A stretch of 6,464 bases of DNA from Deltaproteobacteria bacterium (GTDB taxonomy: Bacteria; Desulfobacterota; Desulfobacteria; Desulfobacterales; ETH-SRB1). Each line of letters starts with the position of its first letter. The stretch's first letter is position 1. The stretch is taken from NCBI GenBank assembly GCA_030627475.1, contig DAOURZ010000083.1, forward strand, positions 1 through 6,464. Reading direction: 5' to 3'. Shown one piece after another: positions 1 to 5,484 of the stretch. Below the pieces are notes generated by a model, which made no database searches, had not been told where the DNA came from, and saw only the letters and a program-made list of their open reading frames with translations. The translations under genes were made by a program, and so were the position numbers.

Positions 1-677
1 AGCATACTTCTATAATAAGCTATCTCTCCGGTATCGTTGAAAATCGCTTCTGAAGAAAGTTTTGTTTCAAGAACCAAAGTCAAGTTACTAACTACTATCT
101 GTTTTGCCTCCACCTTTTTTGCAAGAGGAAGTATTTCCTTAAGTTCATGAAAATTGGATCTAAGCATAAGATAGGCGAAATGCACCGCCGGGACATTAGT
201 TTTCTTTTCAGCTTTTATCTTGCTTAACAGTTCAAGATTGGAAACAAGTTTATTAAAATCGGTCCCTTTGCGGATCCGGTTGTGGGTTGTTGCAGTAGTA
301 CCGGCGAGACTGATACCGATGATATCCGTACCTAAATCAACCAACTTGCGGATAGTCTCTTCGGTAAGAAGCATGCCGTTTGTAGTAAACCCAACGCATT
401 TCCCTTGATTCTTGCAAATTCGGATCATTTCAAAGATATCGTTATTAAGAAGAGGCTCTCCCCACCCTTGCAGGTAAACCATATCCGTATATTTGAGAAA
501 AGGAATTAATTTATAAAAGAGCTCTATAGACATCTGTTTGCTTGCCCAGCGGTTTTTCATCAAGGTATGTGGACAATAGATGCAGGTGCCATTGCAATGG
601 GTCGTTATTTCAACCTGAACCCAGTCCAGAGTTGGGCTCCCGATTTTGTCCAAATGCTTTTTAAACCATTTAAACAT
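1..677 (-). CDS. Radical SAM enzyme, N-terminal 225 residues (3' end outside window)
   Basis: The reading frame is open from an ATG at 677 to the window edge, so only the N-terminal part is seen. The cluster-binding motif CNGTCIYC (CxxxCxxC; C28, C32, C35) should hold the [4Fe-4S] cluster that cleaves S-adenosylmethionine. It is followed by a GWGEP motif (71-75), the counterpart of the SAM-binding GGEP motif, then TTNG (98-101) and ISLAG (122-126), typical beta-strand ends of the radical SAM barrel. The family catalyses 5'-deoxyadenosyl radical chemistry. The substrate cannot be told here, because any auxiliary-cluster (SPASM-type) C-terminal domain would lie outside the window. The start codon lies 7 nt after the hypC stop, with only a weak GAG-containing ribosome site overlapping that stop, which suggests translational coupling with hypC. 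The family call is firm; the subfamily and function are unknown. Confidence 0.88.
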   Translation of the reverse strand, partial: MFKWFKKHLDKIGSPTLDWVQVEITTHCNGTCIYCPHTLMKNRWASKQMSIELFYKLIPFLKYTDMVYLQGWGEPLLNNDIFEMIRICKNQGKCVGFTTNGMLLTEETIRKLVDLGTDIIGISLAGTTATTHNRIRKGTDFNKLVSNLELLSKIKAEKKTNVPAVHFAYLMLRSNFHELKEILPLAKKVEAKQIVVSNLTLVLETKLSSEAIFNDTGEIAYYRSM

Positions 678-684
678 AGTAACT

Positions 685-915
685 CTACTCAGGTTCTTTC
701 GTCCACGTTCCTAACTCACGTAAATATTTCAGGGATTCCATTGCCGTTAACTCGTCTATTTTGTGTATGGCAAAGCCTGCATGTACTATTACATAATCTC
801 CAATCCTTACATTTTCAAGAAGGAGTAAACTTATTTCTTTCTTGACACCGCCGGCATCAACAGTTCCGATAGTATTTTCAATGTTTACAATTTTAGATGG
901 AATCGCAAGACACAT
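685..915 (-). CDS. hypC: HypC/HybG-family [NiFe]-hydrogenase maturation chaperone
   Basis: This is a 76-residue protein, the normal length for HypC. It begins MCLAIP, the family signature in which Cys2, exposed after removal of Met1, is essential. GDYVIVHAGFAI at 39-50 is the second conserved block of the small beta-barrel. In known systems HypC binds HypD and carries the Fe(CN)2CO precursor to the hydrogenase large subunit in the cytoplasm. No hypD, hypE, hypF or hydrogenase gene is visible, so it looks like an orphan here. It is followed after 7 nt by a radical SAM gene. A good sigma-70-like promoter lies about 65-95 nt upstream. A GGAAG ribosome site sits about 12 nt before the ATG, which is rather far. 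Oddly, the last residues (about 68-74, GTWTKE) are encoded by a copy of the dispersed repeat, so the tail may have been replaced or extended by it. Confidence 0.93.
   Translation of the reverse strand: MCLAIPSKIVNIENTIGTVDAGGVKKEISLLLLENVRIGDYVIVHAGFAIHKIDELTAMESLKYLRELGTWTKEPE
693..713 (+). repeat. Dispersed repeat, copy A (inside hypC 3' end)
   Basis: This copy matches copy B at 20 of 21 positions, the only difference being C for A at 696. It lies wholly within the coding end of hypC, which reads it in frame as residues of about 68-74 before the stop at 685-687. It is in the same orientation as copies B and D. Confidence 0.8.
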
Positions 916-981
916 TATCGGCTGTTACTTCCAAACGATCAAATGAAGCCGGAACCATATTTATCATCTGATCATTTTTTC

Positions 982-1010
982 ATTATAAGTTGGAAAAGTT
1001 ATTTCGTCCA
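982..1010 (-). promoter_or_regulatory. Candidate sigma-70-type promoter for hypC
   Basis: Read on the minus strand, TGGACG (1005-1010; four of six matches to TTGACA) is separated by exactly 17 nt from a perfect TATAAT (982-987). Transcription would start near 975, giving hypC a leader of about 60 nt. The -35 hexamer lies inside dispersed repeat copy B. Consensus matching is seen directly; activity is inferred. Confidence 0.5.
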
Positions 1011-1018
1011 CGTTCCTA
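998..1018 (+). repeat. Dispersed repeat, copy B (at the oadA stop codon)
   Basis: This copy carries the full core GTTATTTCGTCCACGTT followed by CCTA. Its last three bases (1016-1018) form the TAG stop codon of oadA on the minus strand. It also provides the -35 hexamer of the proposed hypC promoter. The region between oadA and hypC (916-1015) contains nothing else recognisable, and no convincing terminator is seen after oadA. Confidence 0.85.
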
Positions 1019-3070
1019 TGTAATAACGCAAAGAATATCATTTTTGGCAACTGAATCGCCATTAGCAAAATTAATGGACTTTATTATACCGTCGGCAGGA
1101 GCAGGCAGAGCATTTTCCATCTTCATGGCTTCCAGAATTACAACAGTCTCTCCAGAATTTACAGAATCCCCCACCTGCTTTTTATAGCTGACAATTATGC
1201 CCGGCATAGGAGCTTTAAGCGGAGTACCTCCAGCATTGTTTTCCGTCTTTTTGGGTGCTGTAATTGTGGATTTTGTAGATGCTTCCGGCGAATCAGATGT
1301 TACCCGGGCCGGAAGTGATGCGGGAGCCTGTGAAGCCGCCGATACAACATGCGCTGGTGGAGCAACTGTCGCAGGTTGTTGAACAGGTATCCGGCTTTGC
1401 GCTTGCTGGATATAGCTTACTATTGGCGAGCCGCCCGTTTCTTCCACTCCGATTTCAAAAAATTCATCATCTACGAATACATTGAATGTGCGCAGGTTCT
1501 CGCCCTTTGCAGGAGCTGCTTTTTCTTTCCTTTCAACAAGTTTTCCTGCTTTCGCCTTTGAAATAAGCTCCTGTTCAGCCTTGACATCTTCCATTGTCCT
1601 TGGCCTGACTTTTTCCGGAGGTTCTTCCTTGCCATATTTCCATTTCAGAAATCTTTTCCCGGTAACAGGGTAAAGCGCATAAATAAGGACATCTTCCGGA
1701 TCTGAGGATAGATCCTTTACGTCTTCTTTGGCCTTGTCAAGTTCTGGTTCTAAAACTTCTGCAGGCCTGCATGTAATGGGCTTTTGTCCTCTTTTGTAAT
1801 CTTTCAATGCTTTTTTTAGGACTTCCGGGTTGATCGGCACCGGCGTCTTGCCATAAAGACCGTAACACAGGTCTTTTGTCTGGGCTGTTATCATTTTATA
1901 GCGCTCTTTTTTATCATCAAACAGGACATTATTAATGGTCTGCGTAGCTATAATCTGGCTCATAGGGGTAACAAGGGGTGTTTGTCCAAGATCTTTCCTG
2001 ACGTTGGGAAGCTCTGCATATACCTCATCCAATTTGTCGAGAGCATCCATTTCCCTTAACTGGCTTACAAGATTGGACAGCATGCCTCCGGGAATTTGAT
2101 GTACAAGAACGTTTGTATCAATGATAGAGACTTTTGTATCATCCAGTAAATATTTATATTTGGGAATGATATCCTTTTCAAGGATTTTGTTAATAGCTGC
2201 AATCTGTTTGATATCAAAGCCCGTATCCCTGTTTGTTCCCATAAGTGTCATAACAAGAGGCCCGAGCGCAGGATGTGAACTGCGGAACCCATAAGGTGAC
2301 ATGCATGTACCGACTATGTCCACACCTGCTTCTATCGCTTTTAAATGAGTCATTGAGGCCATGCCCGAAGTGAAATGGCTGTGAAGGTGAATAGGAACAG
2401 ATACAGCCGCCTTAAGCGCTTTAACAAGGGTATATCCATCATAGGGGGACATCAGGCCAGCCATATCCTTAATGCAGATACTATTTGCATCCATTGCTTC
2501 AAGCTGTTTTGCCTTTTTTACATAATATTCGAGGCTATATACTTCTCCTCCCATAAATTTTTCCGTCAGAGAATAGCAGATACAGCCCTGAAAATGTTTT
2601 CCGCACTCTTTGATAACAGAAACAACTGTTTCAAAATTCCGATAATCGTTTAATGCGTCGAATGTCCTGAATATATCAATACCGTTATGGGCAGCTCTTT
2701 CAACAAAAGCTTTGGCAACATCATCCGCATAATTTCTGTATCCCACCAGATTTTGCCCTCTGAGAAGCATGGAAAAACGGGTTTTTTTGATATATCTTTT
2801 TAATGTCCTTATTCTTTCCCAGGGATCTTCGTTTAAAAATCTGTGCATCGTGTCAAAGGTTGCCCCTCCCCAGATTTCTAAAGCCCAGAACCCGATTTGG
2901 TCCATCCTTTCGGCGATGGGAATCATATCTTCTGTCCGTCCCCTTGTGGCAAATAATGACTGATGGCCGTCGCGAAAGGTCAAATCCTGTATCTTAAGAG
3001 GATTTTCCGCTTTGGGTCGCTCTTTGTTGAAATCCATTGAGGTAATTTTTACTTGATTATGATCGCTCAT
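1016..3070 (-). CDS. oadA: Biotin-dependent carboxyltransferase: oxaloacetate decarboxylase alpha / pyruvate carboxylase subunit B
   Basis: This 684-residue protein has a carboxyltransferase barrel at about 25-290, a PYC/OADA helical domain at about 300-500, a Pro/Ala-rich linker at about 560-612, and a biotinyl carrier domain at about 615-684. Visible active-site elements are DLTFRDGHQS (29-38, metal-ligand Asp29), the carbamylated-lysine motif CIKDMAG (Lys201), and HSHFTSG (metal ligands His230, His232). EAMKMEN (647-653) holds the biotin-bearing Lys650. Such proteins move CO2 between carboxybiotin and pyruvate/oxaloacetate in the cytoplasm. It is longer than the classical Klebsiella OadA (about 595) because of the linker. 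No membrane beta subunit (OadB) is nearby, so a pyruvate carboxylase B subunit or transcarboxylase role is as likely as a sodium-pump role; a separate biotin carboxylase would be needed for the former. An AGGAG site 9 nt before the ATG fixes the start. The small subunit-like gene lies 49 nt upstream. Confidence 0.93.
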   Translation of the reverse strand: MSDHNQVKITSMDFNKERPKAENPLKIQDLTFRDGHQSLFATRGRTEDMIPIAERMDQIGFWALEIWGGATFDTMHRFLNEDPWERIRTLKRYIKKTRFSMLLRGQNLVGYRNYADDVAKAFVERAAHNGIDIFRTFDALNDYRNFETVVSVIKECGKHFQGCICYSLTEKFMGGEVYSLEYYVKKAKQLEAMDANSICIKDMAGLMSPYDGYTLVKALKAAVSVPIHLHSHFTSGMASMTHLKAIEAGVDIVGTCMSPYGFRSSHPALGPLVMTLMGTNRDTGFDIKQIAAINKILEKDIIPKYKYLLDDTKVSIIDTNVLVHQIPGGMLSNLVSQLREMDALDKLDEVYAELPNVRKDLGQTPLVTPMSQIIATQTINNVLFDDKKERYKMITAQTKDLCYGLYGKTPVPINPEVLKKALKDYKRGQKPITCRPAEVLEPELDKAKEDVKDLSSDPEDVLIYALYPVTGKRFLKWKYGKEEPPEKVRPRTMEDVKAEQELISKAKAGKLVERKEKAAPAKGENLRTFNVFVDDEFFEIGVEETGGSPIVSYIQQAQSRIPVQQPATVAPPAHVVSAASQAPASLPARVTSDSPEASTKSTITAPKKTENNAGGTPLKAPMPGIIVSYKKQVGDSVNSGETVVILEAMKMENALPAPADGIIKSINFANGDSVAKNDILCVIT

Positions 3071-3119
3071 ATTAAAGCTCTCCTGTTGATATTGATCAAG
3101 TGACGACGTGATGACTCGA

Positions 3120-3338
3120 CTACTTTATAAATTTTGATCCATGAAAGGCTTTCATCTGCATAAGGTTGCGCATCTGCATCTGTACCTGCCTGCCGCTTAT
3201 GCCCCACAGCTTGGGTTTGATTGAAAGAACGGGCGCAGGTGCCTGAACCGGCTGCGTATATATTATTTCTTCCTCTTGCTGCATATATCTTGTTACCGCT
3301 GTTATTGCAGCAGCTATTTTTTTATTATTTCCATCCAC
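3120..3338 (-). CDS. Small decarboxylase gamma/delta-like subunit, soluble form (72 residues)
   Basis: From the GTG start chosen here the protein has 72 residues: an amphipathic helix IAAAITAVTRYM (about 8-19), an acidic stretch, a Pro/Ala linker (PVQAPAPV, about 30-37), and a C-terminal basic segment WGISGRQVQMQMRNLM (45-60). Helix, Pro/Ala linker and a W...GR...M..R tail resemble the C-terminal halves of gamma/delta subunits (OadG/MmdD type) of biotin-dependent decarboxylases. The N-terminal membrane helix of OadG is absent. Its place 49 nt before oadA suggests that it helps assemble or stabilise the carboxyltransferase. The GTG at 3338 is preferred over an earlier in-frame GTG at 3374 because a strong AGGAG lies 7 nt before it and would otherwise fall inside the coding region. 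The resemblance is judged by eye, and the name is an inference. Confidence 0.68.
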   Translation of the reverse strand: MDGNNKKIAAAITAVTRYMQQEEEIIYTQPVQAPAPVLSIKPKLWGISGRQVQMQMRNLMQMKAFHGSKFIK

Positions 3339-3381
3339 ATTTAATCTCCTGCAAGGAACCAAGAGGGGGCGCACTCAGTGC

Positions 3382-3846
3382 CTAAAACAACCCAAAAAGT
3401 TTTCCAAACATTCCAATTACTGCAACAAGGGAAAAAGAGAGTGCAAAAGTAAAAAGTCTTACAGTCAGATTACGGTTCTCTTTTAAGCCCCCATAAACCT
3501 TAACATCAATACGTTCGATAAGATTGTCTATTTTGTCTTCCAGCCGCTGGAACCTGTGATCCACCTGCTCAAAACGCTTATCTACTTGCTCAAAACGCTT
3601 AAAAGTATCGCCTTTAAAATCCTTTAGCTGATCCTTGATCTGTTCAAAACGCTTATCAGTATCGCTTTTAAAATCCTTTAGCTGACCCTTGATCTGTTCC
3701 TGGTTTCTTCTTGATTCATCAATTTGAACCTGTAAAAGATCAAATCGGCTGTCAAAATATTTTGTGTTAGGGAAAAAACCGGCGATAAGAGCCTGAAAAT
3801 CTTGTGGTAATTTTATCTGATCCTGCTGTTTTACTTCATTTCCCAT
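3382..3846 (-). CDS. Coiled-coil protein with C-terminal membrane anchor (hypothetical)
   Basis: This 154-residue protein is not recognised as a named family. Residues about 35-115 are highly charged and heptad-like, with a repeat of 18 residues (QIKGQLKDFKSDTDKRFE at 51-68, then a near copy at 69-86) followed by two 7-residue units (QVDKRFE, QVDHRFQ; 87-100). Such 18- and 7-residue periods fit a long alpha-helical coiled coil. Residues about 129-149 (LFTFALSFSLVAVIGMFG core) form one hydrophobic segment, so the protein is probably tail-anchored in the membrane with the coiled coil in the cytoplasm. There is no signal peptide. A purine-rich site (GGGAGGGGG) lies about 10 nt before the ATG. 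The next gene starts 43 nt downstream, so it may be cotranscribed with the carboxyltransferase genes, but no functional link is shown. Confidence 0.8.
   Translation of the reverse strand: MGNEVKQQDQIKLPQDFQALIAGFFPNTKYFDSRFDLLQVQIDESRRNQEQIKGQLKDFKSDTDKRFEQIKDQLKDFKGDTFKRFEQVDKRFEQVDHRFQRLEDKIDNLIERIDVKVYGGLKENRNLTVRLFTFALSFSLVAVIGMFGKLFGLF
3547..3696 (-). repeat. In-frame tandem repeats in the coiled-coil gene (2 x 54 bp, then 2 x 21 bp)
   Basis: Two 54-bp units (3643-3696 and 3589-3642) encode the 18-residue repeats. Two 21-bp units (3568-3588 and 3547-3567) encode heptads. The DNA copies remain very similar, so the expansion looks recent or is kept uniform. All unit lengths are multiples of three, preserving the frame and the coiled-coil register. 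Confidence 0.85.
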
Positions 3847-3964
3847 AATTATTTTTCCCCCTCCCTCTGATTTCAGACGTTTTGTCTTCCATCCACATTG
3901 CCTGGCAATTTCTTTCGAGTGGCCATTAAAAGCAATTAATCAAGATATTACCCCTTATGTTTTT
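3847..3964. other. Intergenic region between wecB and the coiled-coil gene
   Basis: This 118-bp gap contains a short near-perfect palindrome ATTGCC-T-GGCAAT (3897-3909) and a smaller inverted repeat TCTGA-TT-TCAGA (3866-3877). Neither is followed by a T-run on the minus strand, so neither looks like a Rho-independent terminator. No convincing promoter was found. The purine-rich ribosome site of the coiled-coil gene is at its right-hand end as transcribed. Confidence 0.4.
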
Positions 3965-5065
3965 TCAAAAATTCAAAATCACCCTTACTATCCGCTCCGC
4001 CGCCTTTCCATCCCATTTTTCCGGCGTTATGCCCTTTATTCCTTCGCCATTCAATATTTTTTCGGCCGCAGCAAGTATATTGTCCGGTTTATTCCCCACA
4101 ATTATATTTGTCCCGATTTCGCAGGTAACCGGCCTTTCTGTATTCTCCCTCATTGTAATGCATGGAATACCCAAAACAGTGGTTTCTTCCTGCAAACCGC
4201 CACTATCGGTAAGCACCATTTTCGCATGCATATTAAGATGCAGAAAATCCAGATATCCAAGAGGTTCAACCGTCCATATCCCTTTCGCCCTGTTACCGCT
4301 TGAAAAATAATGAGCAAGCCCGAAAAGATCGGCCATCTTTCTCGTCCTTGGATGGATGGGAAAAACAATCGGGAGTTCCCTGGCAATTTGAGTTAATGCT
4401 TCTAAAATCTCCTGCAGAGTATTTTTATCATCCACATTGGACGGACGATGAAGGGTAAGCGTAGCGTATTTCCCGGGCTCAAGCCCAAACTTGTCTGCAA
4501 GATCAAGTTTCGCAGCTGCTTTTTTATGTTTCATCAGGGTATCAATCATTACATTGCCAACGAAAAATATCTTCTCCCTATGTATGCCTTCACGCTTCAG
4601 GTTATCGTTTGCAAAATGATCCGTGGTAAAGAGATAATCACACAAAACATCTGTACACAATCTGTTTATCTCCTCCGGCATTGACATATCTCCGGAACGT
4701 AGGCCGGCCTCTACATGAGCCACCTTAATTCCAAGTTTTTTGGCGGTAATAGTGCAGGCCATGGTGGAATTTACATCACCCACCACAATTATTAAATCAG
4801 GTTTTTCCCTGATGCAGACCTTTTCAAACTCGACCATAATTCTCGCCGTTTGTTCAGCATGTGAACCGGAACCTACCCCAAGGTCAACATCAGGCCTTGG
4901 CATGCCAAGATCCTCAAAAAAAGCCTTGCTCATCTTTTGATCATAATGCTGCCCTGTATGCACCAGCATCTGATCTATCCGGTCACGATGCCTGTGCATG
5001 GCCTCAATAATCGGAGCAATCTTCATGAAATTCGGTCTTGCGCCAACGATGTTTAAAATTTTCAT
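3965..5065 (-). CDS. wecB: UDP-N-acetylglucosamine 2-epimerase (non-hydrolysing)
   Basis: This 366-residue protein has the full length of the family. It interconverts UDP-GlcNAc and UDP-ManNAc in the cytoplasm, supplying ManNAc units for capsule, O-antigen or other surface glycans. Both Rossmann-like halves (GT-B fold) are present. Recognisable motifs are GARPNFMKIAP (8-18), VHTGQHYD (35-42), GDVNST (96-101, Asp97), HVEAGLRS (117-124, Glu119), PEEINR (130-135, Glu131), TLHRPSNVD (204-212, His206), FPIHPRT (235-241), DSGGLQEET (287-295) and RENTERPVT (306-314). These match the catalytic and UDP-binding residues of E. coli WecB. The ATG start directly precedes the conserved first strand (MKILNIVGARP), yet no clear ribosome site is seen ahead of it, only an AT-rich stretch. 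No other polysaccharide gene is in view. An overlapping-promoter region lies about 100 nt upstream. Confidence 0.96.
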   Translation of the reverse strand: MKILNIVGARPNFMKIAPIIEAMHRHRDRIDQMLVHTGQHYDQKMSKAFFEDLGMPRPDVDLGVGSGSHAEQTARIMVEFEKVCIREKPDLIIVVGDVNSTMACTITAKKLGIKVAHVEAGLRSGDMSMPEEINRLCTDVLCDYLFTTDHFANDNLKREGIHREKIFFVGNVMIDTLMKHKKAAAKLDLADKFGLEPGKYATLTLHRPSNVDDKNTLQEILEALTQIARELPIVFPIHPRTRKMADLFGLAHYFSSGNRAKGIWTVEPLGYLDFLHLNMHAKMVLTDSGGLQEETTVLGIPCITMRENTERPVTCEIGTNIIVGNKPDNILAAAEKILNGEGIKGITPEKWDGKAAERIVRVILNF

Positions 5066-5164
5066 AATAATAATTTTAGAATCAGCCGAAGAACCACGCG
5101 GAAAAACGCTGACAACACTTTATGTCTTTGTCCATGTATGGGTTCGCACAAAAACAAGTTCGCA

Positions 5165-5194
5165 ATTTTAAGTGTTAAGGTTCCCATTTGACAA
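5165..5194 (-). promoter_or_regulatory. Candidate sigma-70-type promoter for wecB
   Basis: On the minus strand TTGTCA (5189-5194, five of six consensus matches) is followed after 18 nt by TAAAAT (5165-5170, five of six). Transcription would start near 5158, about 93 nt before the wecB ATG. Its -35 hexamer overlaps a perfect plus-strand TTGACA, so divergent promoters may compete. The call is from consensus only. Confidence 0.4.
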
Positions 5195-5216
5195 TCTCTT
5201 CAAAAGGATATTTTAT
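5188..5216 (+). promoter_or_regulatory. Weak candidate upstream promoter on the plus strand
   Basis: A perfect TTGACA (5188-5193) is followed after 17 nt by TTTTAT (5211-5216, four of six matches). It would transcribe toward mdh with a leader of roughly 260 nt that includes the palindromes. The -10 element is poor, so this is tentative. Confidence 0.25.
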
Positions 5217-5262
5217 TCTAAGTGGACGTGATATGCGGTAGTATATAACATTTCATCTTATT

Positions 5263-5286
5263 TGGGTCAATAGCGGACTTGACCCA
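5263..5286 (+). promoter_or_regulatory. Inverted repeat with 8-bp perfect arms (operator or weak terminator)
   Basis: TGGGTCAA and TTGACCCA flank an 8-nt spacer. On the plus strand the right arm is followed by TTTGTTTCTT, so it could act as a weak Rho-independent terminator or attenuator. As a duplex it could equally be a dimeric regulator site. The symmetry is seen; the role is inferred. Confidence 0.4.
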
Positions 5287-5302
5287 TTTGTTTCTTGACT
5301 GG

Positions 5303-5326
5303 TGGGCATTGCCCAACTGCAAGTTG
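5303..5326. repeat. Two adjoining short palindromes
   Basis: TGGGCA-T-TGCCCA (5303-5315) is directly followed, with a 2-base overlap, by CAACT-GCA-AGTTG (5314-5326). Together with the 5263-5286 inverted repeat they form a cluster of dyad symmetry upstream of the proposed mdh promoter, suggestive of regulator binding. Confidence 0.4.
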
Positions 5327-5358
5327 TTCCGTTTTAAGTTTGGCAGCCTATTAATATA

Positions 5359-5387
5359 TTGACAAAATGAAAGCCAGGAGCTATCAG
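5359..5387 (+). promoter_or_regulatory. Candidate sigma-70-type promoter for mdh
   Basis: A perfect TTGACA (5359-5364) is separated by 17 nt from TATCAG (5382-5387, four of six matches). The start would be near 5394, giving mdh a leader of about 90 nt that contains the long repeat-derived hairpin. Confidence 0.4.
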
Positions 5388-5408
5388 TTTGCCCGAAAGA
5401 TGTTAAAA

Positions 5409-5427
5409 AACGTGACCAAAATAACTT
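5409..5427 (-). repeat. Dispersed repeat, copy C (inverted partner of D)
   Basis: This is a diverged copy in inverse orientation to A, B and D. Its complement reads AAGTTATTTTGGTCACGTT, differing from copy D at three of 19 positions. It is the left arm of the hairpin ahead of mdh. Confidence 0.7.
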
Positions 5428-5470
5428 GCGCAACTGTGCGTCTATCTGGGAAAGTTATTTTGTCCGCGTT
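5409..5470 (+). promoter_or_regulatory. Long hairpin in the mdh leader (copies C and D paired)
   Basis: Copies C (5409-5427) and D (5452-5470) can pair over 19 positions with 16 Watson-Crick pairs, one G-U and two adjacent mismatches, around a 24-nt loop. The loop holds a smaller CGCA-ACTG-TGCG stem. The hairpin ends only 3 nt before the AAGGAGG ribosome site of mdh, so it could affect mRNA stability or translation. The pairing is seen; the regulation is inferred. Confidence 0.55.
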
Positions 5471-5474
5471 CCCA
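5452..5474 (+). repeat. Dispersed repeat, copy D (just before the mdh ribosome site)
   Basis: This copy has TTTTGTCCGCGTTCCC where B has TTTCGTCCACGTTCCT. It is also bounded by a short inverted repeat (TGGGAA at 5447-5452, TTCCCA at 5469-5474). The ribosome site AAGGAGG (5474-5480) begins at its end, 4 nt before the mdh ATG. Confidence 0.8.
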
Positions 5475-5484
5475 AGGAGGATCT

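Larger units (their letters stand above)
5066..5484. other. Divergent wecB-mdh intergenic region rich in inverted repeats
   Basis: These 419 bp contain no credible gene. They hold candidate promoters pointing both ways (around 5165-5216 and at 5359-5387), three short palindromes between 5263 and 5326, and an inverted pair of the dispersed repeat (5409-5470) just before the mdh ribosome site. A 71-codon minus-strand reading frame (5218-5433) runs through the palindromes, has no good ribosome site, and resembles no family I know, so it is not called. Confidence 0.6.

Noticed and set aside
567..845. A 92-codon plus-strand reading frame over hypC and the radical SAM gene
   Set aside because: It is opposite two clearly recognisable genes (HypC and radical SAM motifs) and is a shadow frame.
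961..985. ATCATCTGATCATTTTTT as a terminator between oadA and hypC
   Set aside because: The dyad is short, imperfect and AT-rich, and its T-run is on the plus strand while both genes are on the minus strand.
3329..3899. A 13-base match (TTCCATCCACATT) at 3329-3341 and 3887-3899, the first spanning the start of the small subunit gene
   Set aside because: A single 13-base match is near chance level in 6.5 kb, and the reading frame at the second site stops after seven codons.
5119..5138. A stretch (TTTATGTCTTTGTCCATGT) faintly like the dispersed repeat
   Set aside because: It needs an insertion and several mismatches to align; only a short GTCCA core is shared.
5223..5249. TGGACG followed by TATAAC on the plus strand as another mdh promoter using a repeat-like -35
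   Set aside because: The spacer is only 15 nt and the flanks do not match the repeat.
5218..5433. A 71-codon minus-strand open reading frame upstream of mdh
   Set aside because: It runs through palindromes and repeat copy C, has no convincing ribosome site, and its translation resembles no family I recognise.
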